Positions 47,393 through 55,577 of a stretch of 64,000 nucleotides of DNA are shown in pieces (positions within the stretch are counted from its first letter, which is position 1; each line of letters begins with the position of its first letter). Position numbers and translations under genes: made by a program. The DNA is from Acidobacterium sp049965615 (GTDB lineage Bacteria; Acidobacteriota; Terriglobia; Terriglobales; Acidobacteriaceae), in NCBI GenBank assembly GCA_049965615.1, contig JBMFWD010000014.1, forward strand, positions 1 through 64,000, read 5' to 3'. The notes under the pieces were generated by a model. It ran no database searches. It saw nothing but the letters and a program-made list of their open reading frames with translations, and had not been told where the DNA came from.

Positions 47393-49087
47393 ATGCAGAA
47401 GACATTCCATCACCGCACATTCCGTTTTCATCTCTGCCGAATCACCACCGTCGCCGCCACCTTGGCCTTGCTTCTGGCCGCCCCGCTCCTACTGCGCGCG
47501 CAGGACAATCAAAACCCACCCGAGCCGCCCGCCGACGCCGTACACCAGCCCGTCCTCCGCATGAGCGACGTCCATGGCGACGTCCGCGTCTACCGCGGCG
47601 ACCTCCTCGCATTCCCCAGGGCCTTCCTCAACATGCCCATCGACGAAGGCATGCGCATCGTCACCGGCGACTCCGGCCGGGCCGAAATTCAGTTTGAAGA
47701 CGGCAGCGTCGCCCGCCTCGCCCCCAACAGCTCCCTCGTCGTCGAACGTCTGGACGACAGCAGCGACGGCATCATGAACGGCCGTCTCCGCGCGCTCTCC
47801 GGCCTCACTTATTACGAATTCAACACCGAGGGCAACCAGTACACCCTCGCCGTCGGACCGGAAACCGTCGTGCCCCAGAGCAACTCCGTCATCCGCGTCG
47901 ACATGGACAACACCCCCTACCAGGTCGCCGCCATCCAGGGCGATCTCCAGATTCTCGAAGGTACGGATTTTCTCACCAGCCTCCAAAGCGGCCAAAGCGT
48001 CAGCCTCAATCCCTCCGACGCCTACTCCTACCAGGTCAGCGACTCCATCCCGCCCAACTCCTGGGACCAGTGGAACTCCAACCGTGATGCCGCTCTCGCC
48101 GACCTGGCCTCCAGCGGCGGCTATGACTCCACCGACAACGCCGCCTGGAACGAGCTCAACGCCTACGGCGACTGGTACGACGTTCCCGGATACGGAGAAG
48201 GCTGGGCTCCCGCTGGCGTCGGCGAAGGCTGGGACCCGTACGCCTACGGCTGGTGGGGCTATTACCCCTCCTGGGGATACACCTGGATCTCCGGCTACCC
48301 CTGGGGCTGGTGGCCCTATCACTGCGGCTATTGGAACTGGTTCGGTGGCTACGGCTGGGTCTGGTTCCCCGGGAACTGCGGATGGGGCGGCTACGGCGGC
48401 ATCTGGTATCCGGTCTCCTACATCCAGACCGCGCCCCCCCACTACAACCGGCTCATTCGCCCGGTCCGTCCCGCGCATGCGCCCCGGCATCGGGTCCCGC
48501 GCATCTACCCGGTCCGGCGCGGCAATCAGTTCGGCGGCGTCTTCAAGCCCTTTAACGGCTCCAGGCCATCTCCGCGCCCATTCCGCCTCAATGGAAAAAA
48601 TCTCCAGCCCGTTCGTCCGGCTCTGCCCTATATGCAGTTCGCACCCGTCGATGGAGGAGGGCAAACTAACAGGTCCGCAGCCGCCCATCCCGGCGGAGCC
48701 TCCAACCGGGCAGGTCGCTCCCAGCCGGTCACCCGCGCCCCGTACCCCATCCTCAACGGCGGTTACCCCTCCAGCGGAAACAATTCCGGCGGAAATCATG
48801 GGGGAGGTGCGCGTGTCGGTTCCTCACCGCGCCACGCCCCGTTCTTCCACCCCCGCAACAACGGTGGAGAAAACAACAACTCCAGTCAGCCTCCGCTCGG
48901 CGGCCCAGTCCTTCGCCCGGCCCCAGGACCGAACCCCGGCGCACGTCCCGGCCCGGTCTTCCGTCCCGCGCCCGCACCGCGGTCGGCGCCCATGCCCAGG
49001 CCCCAACCCATGCCCCACTTCACCTTCCACGCATCACCCCCGCCAGCCTTTCACCCGGCTCCAAACCTGGCTGGCCGCCCGCACTGA
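47393..49087 (+). CDS. Exported FecR-domain, DUF6600-type protein
   Basis: A 564-residue exported protein with a long signal peptide (about 1-36). A FecR domain follows (about 50-135: RMSDVHGDVRVYRGD, then GDSGRAEIQFEDGSVARLAP). The middle (about 255-350) is extremely rich in Trp, Gly and Tyr (e.g. GYPWGWWPYHCGYWNWFGGYG), as in DUF6600 proteins. The C-terminal 200 residues are Pro/Arg/Asn-rich and disordered. No sigma factor or TonB receptor is adjacent, so it is probably not a FecR anti-sigma but a cell-envelope or matrix protein. A strong purine-rich ribosome-binding site precedes the ATG. Confidence 0.8.
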   Translation: MQKTFHHRTFRFHLCRITTVAATLALLLAAPLLLRAQDNQNPPEPPADAVHQPVLRMSDVHGDVRVYRGDLLAFPRAFLNMPIDEGMRIVTGDSGRAEIQFEDGSVARLAPNSSLVVERLDDSSDGIMNGRLRALSGLTYYEFNTEGNQYTLAVGPETVVPQSNSVIRVDMDNTPYQVAAIQGDLQILEGTDFLTSLQSGQSVSLNPSDAYSYQVSDSIPPNSWDQWNSNRDAALADLASSGGYDSTDNAAWNELNAYGDWYDVPGYGEGWAPAGVGEGWDPYAYGWWGYYPSWGYTWISGYPWGWWPYHCGYWNWFGGYGWVWFPGNCGWGGYGGIWYPVSYIQTAPPHYNRLIRPVRPAHAPRHRVPRIYPVRRGNQFGGVFKPFNGSRPSPRPFRLNGKNLQPVRPALPYMQFAPVDGGGQTNRSAAAHPGGASNRAGRSQPVTRAPYPILNGGYPSSGNNSGGNHGGGARVGSSPRHAPFFHPRNNGGENNNSSQPPLGGPVLRPAPGPNPGARPGPVFRPAPAPRSAPMPRPQPMPHFTFHASPPPAFHPAPNLAGRPH

Positions 49088-49135
49088 CCACGCGGGAACC
49101 TGGAATTAGCCTCCATCGAGAAACTGCCGGTGCCC

Positions 49136-49172
49136 CATTCTTTCTTTCCGGCTTTTCTGGAAAGAAAGAATG
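49136..49172. repeat. 14-bp perfect hairpin in a GGTGCCCCAT module
   Basis: Arms 49136-49149 and 49159-49172 are perfect complements with a 9-base loop. It begins inside GGTGCCCCAT (49129-49138), a sequence found again at 49706-49715 ahead of another hairpin. A further stem (49180-49194) with CCCTTTT follows and may terminate the FecR transcript. Confidence 0.65.
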
Positions 49173-49290
49173 CGCCATATCGGCCAAAGGCCGACCCTTT
49201 TGTCCATTGCGACGTCAAACCGGTAAGCCACCAATGTGCCGGGAATTCACCCCGAATTCGCTAAAATAGAAATAGAGCACAAATCATCAG

Positions 49291-49326
49291 GGGGCAGGCC
49301 ATCACAGCCTGCCCCGATGTCTTTTT
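49291..49326 (+). terminator. Rho-independent terminator-like hairpin
   Basis: A 9-bp GC-rich perfect stem (49291-49299 with 49307-49315) with a 7-base loop, followed by GATGTCTTTTT. No gene ends just before it, so it may close a read-through or a short RNA. Confidence 0.6.
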
Positions 49327-49705
49327 ATCCCTCAGACCAGAGCGCGTAACCCTACGAAAAAAATCGTAGATCAATACAAATAAAATCATATACAACGCAT
49401 AAAATCGCAGTATTAACCCCAGCCGCTAAGCTATATGATCCAAAAGACTTACCAGCCTAACGTCCCGGAAGATCAACATATTAAGAGACTTACCAGGCGT
49501 TAACGGGTAAGCAAAAAAATCGCAGGGTATGACCTGTTAGAGCGATAGCCTTTTCTTTAGAATCAGTCACATCCCTGCAAAAACAGGGGGGCCGAGCCAT
49601 CCTTAGAGGGTTAACCTCTCCCATAAAATCAACAACTTCACCACAAAAAAGTGGGGGGCAGGGAGCGCTCATTTTTGAAGCACCCGCTCGAATCACTACC
49701 ATAGG

Positions 49706-49735
49706 GGTGCCCCATCCAGGCTCCGCCTGGGTGGG
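49706..49735. repeat. Second GGTGCCCCAT module with hairpin
   Basis: GGTGCCCCAT at 49706-49715 leads into a 10-bp stem (49711-49720 with 49726-49735, one G-U pair) with a 5-base loop. Stem sequence differs from the first module although the lead-in is the same. Confidence 0.55.
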
Positions 49736-49796
49736 ACAGGAAAATCTTCAAAGTGGAATGGCGCGCAAAGCGCGCGGCTGCCCGTGCGGCCAGCAC

Positions 49797-50342
49797 TCAA
49801 ATCATAGGGCCGTCGCCCTGCCGCTCCGAGGCCTTGTACAGGTACTTGATGGACGATTTATAAACCAGCACCCGGCTGCTGTTCCGCACCTTGATGCAGC
49901 TTCGGTCGTACCATTCGATGCAGCCTTCAATTTGCTCACCATCGTCGAGCACGAACACCATCGGCGTCTGCGCCTGGATCTGCTTTTGCAGGTAGAAACC
50001 CTCGGCCTGCGTGCCGTCGGGAACGGAAGGGGCCGGCTGGCTGGTATCGCGCCGCGTCCAGATGCCGCGAAAGCCGCGCCGTCGAGGATCGCGCCCCACC
50101 GAAGCATTTTCCGGCAGCACTGGCCGAATCAGCTTGCGTTGCCCGGCAAAGCCGGAGTCGATGGCCTCCACCTTGCCGTCCGCCTCGCCGACGGACTCCT
50201 CGTGGGTTCTGGCGACGGAAGGCTTGTTCTTCGGAGGGTTCACTGCAATCGGAACAGGGTTCTCGCGTGGGATCTTCGGCATGCCTGGCTTCTTTTTAGG
50301 CTTTGCCCGGTTGGATGCTGGCGCAACCCGGAAAGGCTGCAT
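49797..50342 (-). CDS. Hfq-like Sm-domain protein with long N-terminal extension
   Basis: A 181-residue protein. The C-terminal 60 residues (about 114-172) read as an Hfq Sm fold: GFYLQKQIQAQTPMVFVLDDG, then GCIEWYDRSCIKVRN and LVYKSSIKYLYKAS. YKSSI (161-165) occupies the place of the Sm2 YKHAI motif, and DGEQIEGCIEWYD matches the GxxLxGxIxxFD turn. The first 110 residues are basic, Pro-rich and apparently disordered, which ordinary Hfq (about 80-100 residues) lacks. It probably forms a ring that binds RNA, but ring assembly and sRNA function are inference. It follows holB by nine bases. ATG 50282 is an alternative start. Confidence 0.75.
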   Translation of the reverse strand: MQPFRVAPASNRAKPKKKPGMPKIPRENPVPIAVNPPKNKPSVARTHEESVGEADGKVEAIDSGFAGQRKLIRPVLPENASVGRDPRRRGFRGIWTRRDTSQPAPSVPDGTQAEGFYLQKQIQAQTPMVFVLDDGEQIEGCIEWYDRSCIKVRNSSRVLVYKSSIKYLYKASERQGDGPMI

Positions 50343-50351
50343 GCGCCCTGG

Positions 50352-51455
50352 TCAGCGGCCCGCGCCCTCCAGCTCTGCGGCGAAGGCGTCGAGCGAAACG
50401 TTGCGCAGCAGGTTGCGCCGCATGCCGGACTCCACCGCCTGCAGTCCCCGCGACGCGCGATCCAGCCAGTCAAGCGTCACCATCCCGGCCATCACGCCCA
50501 GTTCGCGCTCCAGGTCCACGTTGCGAATCAGCCCGCTCGCCCCGGAAAGCAATATCAGAAGGTCTTCCAGCAGCGAGCGCATGGCGCGGATCAGCCCCTG
50601 CGTCTTCTCCTGACCCTCGGCGCCGGCACGGTAGGTCTCAGTCACCTTGAAGAGCGCAGTGTGGTCCGGGTCCTGCAGCGCATTGCGCATCAACACCAGC
50701 GCATCGGCCCGGGAAGACAGGTAGCCCGGCAGGTCAAAGCCCAGCGCGCGGCCCACCGCGCCCTCAGCCAGCCGCGCCACCAGCGCCCGCTCCCTCGGCT
50801 TCAGGTCGCTGCGGCGCGAGGCCAGCAGCGGTTCGATCTCCTCGATGGCAATCGCACCCAGCCGCACCAGGCTGGTCCGCGAACGGATCGTCGGCAGCAG
50901 CTCGCCGGGGTTCTCGGCGGTCAGCACGATCAGCGCATACGGCGGCGGCTCTTCCAGCACCTTGAGCAGGGAATTGGCCGCTTCCTTCATGAACGACGCG
51001 CTGGTAAAGATAAACACCGCCCGCCGCGCATCCGAGGGAGTCCGCTGGGCCTCCCGGATCACCTGCCGCACCTGTCCCATCTTGATGAGCAGTTGCGGAG
51101 GATCAGGAGGAATCACCAGCACGCTCGGGTGTGTCTGGACAAGGATACGGGTCTCCTTCTTGTCGACCTCGCGCAGGTCCTCGCGGGCCGCAATCGCCTC
51201 GGCCACCCGCGTCTCCAAATCGAGCGCCTGCCCGATGCGCTCGCAGTTGGAGCAGTGTCCGCAGAAGTCCGGCAGCCCGCCGGTGACCGGTTGCTCCAGG
51301 CAGTTCACCGCCTGGGCCAGCATCACCGCCAGCGTGTATTTGCCCGCGCCCCGTGGCCCGGCCATCAGCAGCGAATGAGGTAGCCGCCCCGCCGCAATCG
51401 CCTCGCGCAGGTGGCGCACCGCCGTCTCATTGCCGATAAAGTCGCTGAAGCCCAC
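50352..51455 (-). CDS. holB: DNA polymerase III subunit delta' (clamp loader)
   Basis: A 367-residue AAA+ clamp-loader subunit. Its opening GFSDFIGNETAVRHLREAIAAGRLPHSLLMAG (split) is typical, with a Walker-A-like GPRGAGKYT near 35, a zinc site FCGHCSNC (about 65-72), and the SLLKVLEEPP and IRSRTSLVRL (sensor 1 / SRC-like) motifs. The C-terminal collar is about 240-367. It lies downstream of tmk, the usual partner, but a P450 gene stands between. Confidence 0.9.
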   Translation of the reverse strand: MGFSDFIGNETAVRHLREAIAAGRLPHSLLMAGPRGAGKYTLAVMLAQAVNCLEQPVTGGLPDFCGHCSNCERIGQALDLETRVAEAIAAREDLREVDKKETRILVQTHPSVLVIPPDPPQLLIKMGQVRQVIREAQRTPSDARRAVFIFTSASFMKEAANSLLKVLEEPPPYALIVLTAENPGELLPTIRSRTSLVRLGAIAIEEIEPLLASRRSDLKPRERALVARLAEGAVGRALGFDLPGYLSSRADALVLMRNALQDPDHTALFKVTETYRAGAEGQEKTQGLIRAMRSLLEDLLILLSGASGLIRNVDLERELGVMAGMVTLDWLDRASRGLQAVESGMRRNLLRNVSLDAFAAELEGAGR

Positions 51456-51480
51456 GGCTTAAGAGTAGCAAAGGCAGAGC

Positions 51481-52875
51481 CTAGCGAAGCTCGGGAATCA
51501 TGCGGATCTCGGGCTTGGGCCGCAGCGTGATCTTGGGCTGCAAACCGATCGTCTGCCCCGGAACCAGCCGCAGCCGCCACTTCTGGGCCAGCGTGGCCAG
51601 CACCAGCACGCCCTCCATCCACGCAAAGGCCTCGCCAATGCACTGCCGCCCGCCCGCGCCAAAGGGGAAATACACGAACTTCGACCGCCCAGCCTTCTCC
51701 TCCGGGCTAAACCGCTCCGGGCGAAACTCCAGCGGCTTTGGCCAGAACTCCGGGTTGCGCTGGATCATGTATTGGCTGAAGAAGACATAACTGCCCGCCG
51801 GCAGACGGTAAGGCCCAAGCTCCACGTCCTCGGTTGCCTGCCGCCCCATCGCCCAGGCAGGGGGATAAAGCCGCATCGACTCCGCCAGCACCATCTCGGT
51901 GTAGCGAAGCTGCGGCAGATCGTCGAGCGTCGGCGCGCGGCCTTGCAGCACGCGGTCCAGTTCCTCATGCATCCGCGACTCGGCCTCGGGATTCTGGGCC
52001 AGCAGGTACCAGGTCCAGGTCAGCGCGGTGGCCACGGTCTCGTACCCGGCCAGAAAGATGGTCAGGATCTCGTCGCGCACCTGCTCGTCAGTCATGCCGG
52101 AGTGGTCTGCCTCGTCGTCGCGCGACTGCAGGAGCATCGAAAGCAGGTCGCCGCGATCCACGTTGTCCGCCCGGTGCTCGGCAATGATGCGGTGCACCAC
52201 CGCATCCAGCCGCTTGCGAGCCCGCTTGAAGCGCATTAGCCCTGGAATCGGCCAGTTCAGATACGCCTCTGCCCGCGGCAGAGCCACCAGGAAATTGTAG
52301 AGGCCCATGATGGCATTGACCTCGTCATTGATCTGGCGAACCTCGGCGGTCACGTCGGTATTGAGCAGCGTCCGAGCCACAATCTGCAGCGCCACGCGCA
52401 TCATCTCCGCCAGCGCGCCAACCTCCTGGCCCTCCCGCCACTCCTCGCGCAGGGCCAGCGCGCGGTCCACCATGACCTCGCCATACGCCTGGATGCGCTG
52501 CCGGTGAAAGGCCGGAGCCGCGATGCGCCGCTGCCGCTTGTGAAACTCGCCATCGCTGGTGATCAGCCCATTGCCCAGCAGAATCTTCATCCGGCGCTGC
52601 GTGCGCTCTTTGATGAACTTGTCCGCCTGGTTGATCAGAATCTCCCGGATGAACTCCGGCTCATGCACCACCACCACGTCGCTCGTGGCGATGCGATAGT
52701 GCGACATGGAGCCATAAGTCGCCTGCAGATGCTCAAACAGCTTGATGGGGTCGCCCGGATTGAAGAACTTGCGAGTGACGTAAAAGGGCAGGTTCAGCTT
52801 CAGCCCCGGCGGCAGCTTGTATTGGCCGCGTGTGACTACGGGAAATTCCTTGCGTGTCTGGGTGACAGTGGCCAT
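51481..52875 (-). CDS. Cytochrome P450 monooxygenase
   Basis: A 464-residue soluble P450. The heme-binding loop FGAGGRQCIG places the ligand at Cys412. The I-helix oxygen motif is AGYETVATALT, the K-helix ExxR is ESMR, and FRPERF is the meander. The sequence resembles CYP102A/fatty-acid-hydroxylase-like families in length, but no reductase domain is fused, so it needs separate ferredoxin or flavodoxin partners, which are not in the window. The substrate is unknown. It sits between tmk and holB. Confidence 0.93.
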   Translation of the reverse strand: MATVTQTRKEFPVVTRGQYKLPPGLKLNLPFYVTRKFFNPGDPIKLFEHLQATYGSMSHYRIATSDVVVVHEPEFIREILINQADKFIKERTQRRMKILLGNGLITSDGEFHKRQRRIAAPAFHRQRIQAYGEVMVDRALALREEWREGQEVGALAEMMRVALQIVARTLLNTDVTAEVRQINDEVNAIMGLYNFLVALPRAEAYLNWPIPGLMRFKRARKRLDAVVHRIIAEHRADNVDRGDLLSMLLQSRDDEADHSGMTDEQVRDEILTIFLAGYETVATALTWTWYLLAQNPEAESRMHEELDRVLQGRAPTLDDLPQLRYTEMVLAESMRLYPPAWAMGRQATEDVELGPYRLPAGSYVFFSQYMIQRNPEFWPKPLEFRPERFSPEEKAGRSKFVYFPFGAGGRQCIGEAFAWMEGVLVLATLAQKWRLRLVPGQTIGLQPKITLRPKPEIRMIPELR

Positions 52876-52906
52876 GCGGTCGCTTCCTGAGGCACGCCCC
52901 GGGGAA

Positions 52907-53566
52907 TCATGCCCGACGCGCCAGCCTTTCTCCTACTATGCGTGTGATGCGCTCGTGGATTCTCTCAATTTCCTCATCGCTCTCAATTGCGACCACACGC
53001 AAATGATCCCTGCGGGCAATTTGACGATATTGATCGAAAACACGCTGGTAGAACTCCTCATTCTCGCTCTCGAATCGCCCTTCATCCTTCGCCGTCTGCG
53101 CCACGATGCGATGATTGCGGCGGCGGGCACGTTCGAGAGAGCGATGCAGATCGGGCAGCAGCAGGATGGTCAGGTCAGGATCAAGGCCACCGCACATGGA
53201 TTTGTGGAGCTGCAAAACCAACTCGGAACCGAGCTGCCGTCCACCGCCCTGGTAAGCCTCGGTGGAGTCGGTGTATCGATCGCAGAGCACAATCTTGCCT
53301 TCGCTGAGCGCCGGCTGAATGATTTCGGCGATGGATTGCGCGCGGTCCGAAAACATGAGACCCAGTTCCGCCATCGGCGAGAGGCCCTCGGTGCGCGAGT
53401 CAAGCAGCAGCGCCCGGATGCGGTCGCCCGTTTTTGTGCCGCCGGGCTGCCGGGTGATCACGCAGGACTCACCGCGCGCCTCAAGCCAGTGAGCCAGTTT
53501 GCGCAGCTGAGTGGATTTGCCCGATCCGTCGAGCCCTTCGAAGGTGAGAAAAAAGCCTTGTGGCAT
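52907..53566 (-). CDS. tmk: Thymidylate kinase
   Basis: A 219-residue kinase converting dTMP to dTDP. The P-loop is FEGLDGSGKST (residues 9-19), RQPGGT is the phosphate/Arg motif, DRYTDST is the dTMP-binding DR(Y/F) motif, and a lid with RARRRNHR-type basic residues follows. Length is normal. It is 42 bases downstream of the short GNAT gene, at the end of the arginine cluster. Confidence 0.95.
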   Translation of the reverse strand: MPQGFFLTFEGLDGSGKSTQLRKLAHWLEARGESCVITRQPGGTKTGDRIRALLLDSRTEGLSPMAELGLMFSDRAQSIAEIIQPALSEGKIVLCDRYTDSTEAYQGGGRQLGSELVLQLHKSMCGGLDPDLTILLLPDLHRSLERARRRNHRIVAQTAKDEGRFESENEEFYQRVFDQYRQIARRDHLRVVAIESDEEIERIHERITRIVGERLARRA

Positions 53567-53608
53567 GGACGGAGTGTAACAAAGCCGGTGATCGGGCGCA
53601 GTGCCCCA

Positions 53609-54130
53609 TCAACCAGCAATCTTGACGAGCTTTTCCGCCTGCACTTTTGGTCCAAGAATGGAAACTCTTGGCACCTCACCGCGCGCCATCGCGACTTCGT
53701 CGCAGCGATACAGGCGCGGACAATTCTGGCAATCCTTGAAAATCTTATCGGGCAGTGCCGTACGATCTTCCACCGTGCGGAAACCATAGCGGTAGAAGAA
53801 GTCCGGGATACGCGTAAACAGGCAGACGCAGCCAACGCCGTGCTGATCCGCTTCGCTGAGCAAGGCGAAGAGTAGCTTTCCGCCAACGCCGCGGCTCTTG
53901 GCTTCTGGCTTGACAACAATGGAACGAACCTCGGCCAGATGCGGCCCGTAAAGGTGCAGGGCGCCGCAGCCCAGGAAGACGCCTGCGTCGCTCTCGGCGA
54001 TGGTAAAGTCGCGAACGTTTTCGCAGATTTCCGCGTAATTGCGCCCCAGCAGTGTTCCATCGGGCGAAAGGCTGTTCACCAGTTCGTAGATGTTGGTTGC
54101 GTCCTGCAACCTCGCCTTACGAATCTGCAT
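53609..54130 (-). CDS. Short GNAT N-acetyltransferase, probable N-acetylglutamate synthase
   Basis: A 173-residue GNAT protein. The acetyl-CoA-binding motif A is VKPEAKSRGVGGKLLFALL (about 73-91), preceded by the LAEVRSIVV strand; FYRYGFRTVEDR is motif B. Its place in the arg operon, and no argA or argJ being visible nearby, point to acetylation of glutamate at the first step of arginine synthesis, as in the short ArgA of mycobacteria. A CxxC-x4-C set (NCPRLYRC) is near 140 and may bind metal. Its start overlaps the argH end by 14 bases. Confidence 0.8.
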   Translation of the reverse strand: MQIRKARLQDATNIYELVNSLSPDGTLLGRNYAEICENVRDFTIAESDAGVFLGCGALHLYGPHLAEVRSIVVKPEAKSRGVGGKLLFALLSEADQHGVGCVCLFTRIPDFFYRYGFRTVEDRTALPDKIFKDCQNCPRLYRCDEVAMARGEVPRVSILGPKVQAEKLVKIAG

Positions 54131-55577
54131 GGCTCACCTCAGTTGCGTCGTTGAGGCCCAGGTCGACGCGACCTCGTGCATTCACCAGCGAAGTAATGCG
54201 CTCCTGCAGATCATCTAGGGATGCGCGCACCTGTGCCCGCGCTGTGCCGCCTTGAACATCGTGGCAATCCAAAGTAGCTTCCAGAGTGACCGCTGCGAAG
54301 AAATCCGGCTCGAACTCCGATCCGAATTGGCGTAGGTCTTCAATGGAAAGTTCACCCAGTTCGCAGCCCTTCTCCAGGCAGTAGCGCACGGCATTTCCGA
54401 TCTTCTCGTGAGCGGTGCGAAAGGGAACTCCCTTGTGTACCAGGTAGGTGGCCGCCGCCATGGCGTTCATGAAGCCGGTTTCGCACGCACTTTGCATGCG
54501 CTGGTGTCGGAACGTGAGAGCGTGCGTGAATTTGGCCAACAGATGCAGCATCTGGTGCATTGCGATGGTTGCCTGAAACAGAGGCTCCTGGGTTTCCTGC
54601 AGGTCCTTGTTATAGGCGAGCGGCAGCCCTTTGAGTTGCAGGGTCACGGCCTGCGCAGCGCCATTGATGCGACCGACTTTCCCACGCACCAGTTCGGTGA
54701 GATCGGGATTCTTCTTCTGCGGCATAGCGCTCGATCCAGTCGAAAAAGCTTCCGGGAGATCGACAAAGCCGAATTCCGCTGTGGCAAAGAGAGTGATTTC
54801 CTCCGCAAACCGGCTGGCGTGCAGCGCAATGGTCGTGAGCGCCTGCAGAAACTCAACGACAAAGTCGCGGTCGCTGGTGGCGTCCATGCTATTGGGTGTG
54901 GGTGCGGCAAATCCAAGCGCCTGGGCTGCAATACTGCGATCCAGAGCCAGCGTGGCGCCTGCTACAGCTCCCGACCCGAGGGGGCAGAAATTGGCTCTGC
55001 GAATGCAATCTTCGAGGCGGGAGACGTCGCGAAGCAGCATTTCTGCATAGGCAGTGAGCCAATGCGCCACCAGAACTGGTTCGGCACGCTGCAGGTGGGT
55101 GTACGCCGGCATGGCAGCATCGCCGGCAGCCTTTGCCTTGTTGAGCAGGATTTCCGCCCAGCTTCCCAGGTAGCTCTGCAACAACTGCCCGCGTGAGCGA
55201 ACATACAAGCGCAGGTCGGTTGCAATTTGCTCATTTCGGCTGCGGCCCGTGTGCAGCTTGAGTCCAAGGTCCTGAACGGTCGCGACCAGCTGCAATTCGA
55301 CAAAGTGATGGATGTCTTCGGCCTCCTGATTGGACGCAACCCAGTTGGGACCGGAATTGTCCGCTGCGTGGAATCGGGCAACGATCAGGTCCAGCGCATT
55401 GTGCAACGCCTCACGCTCTTGCGAGCTGAGGACACCTGCAGCTTCCAGGGCGAGCGCATGCGCCTTGCTGGCCGCAACTTCTTCCGGCAGCAACTGCCAA
55501 TCGAATGGCAGGGAGCGCTGCCATTGATCGAAGAACGGGTCGAGTGGCTCGCGAAAGCGGCCTGCCCACATCTTCAC
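54117..55577 (-). CDS. argH: Argininosuccinate lyase
   Basis: A 486-residue fumarase/aspartase-superfamily enzyme that splits argininosuccinate to arginine and fumarate. The start reads MWAGRF, a family hallmark; HTGRSRNEQIATDLRL, HLQRAEPVLVAHW and the signature GSSAMPQKKNPD are all present. The catalytic Ser loop is intact. The first codon is GTG 55577 (overlapping the argF TGA) or ATG 55571. Confidence 0.96.
   Translation of the reverse strand: MKMWAGRFREPLDPFFDQWQRSLPFDWQLLPEEVAASKAHALALEAAGVLSSQEREALHNALDLIVARFHAADNSGPNWVASNQEAEDIHHFVELQLVATVQDLGLKLHTGRSRNEQIATDLRLYVRSRGQLLQSYLGSWAEILLNKAKAAGDAAMPAYTHLQRAEPVLVAHWLTAYAEMLLRDVSRLEDCIRRANFCPLGSGAVAGATLALDRSIAAQALGFAAPTPNSMDATSDRDFVVEFLQALTTIALHASRFAEEITLFATAEFGFVDLPEAFSTGSSAMPQKKNPDLTELVRGKVGRINGAAQAVTLQLKGLPLAYNKDLQETQEPLFQATIAMHQMLHLLAKFTHALTFRHQRMQSACETGFMNAMAAATYLVHKGVPFRTAHEKIGNAVRYCLEKGCELGELSIEDLRQFGSEFEPDFFAAVTLEATLDCHDVQGGTARAQVRASLDDLQERITSLVNARGRVDLGLNDATEVSHADS

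Larger units (their letters stand above)
49088..49796. other. A/T-rich non-coding stretch with many hairpins
   Basis: A gap of about 700 bases between the FecR gene and the convergent Hfq-like gene. It is visibly richer in A/T than its surroundings from about 49240 to 49680. It holds the hairpins listed separately, three small stem-loops with nearly all-A six-base loops (49352-49369, 49573-49588, 49641-49654), AAATCG-type repeats, and AGACTTACCAG twice (49445-49455, 49486-49496). One minus-strand open frame (49490-49702) has no protein-like features. No tRNA or known RNA was recognised. Confidence 0.6.

Noticed and set aside
49490..49702. A 70-codon minus-strand frame in the A/T-rich gap
   Set aside because: No ribosome-binding site or protein-like pattern, and it spans several hairpins.
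49707..51383. A 558-codon plus-strand frame over holB and the Hfq-like gene
   Set aside because: Low-complexity His/Arg/Gln composition; both minus-strand genes show clear motifs.
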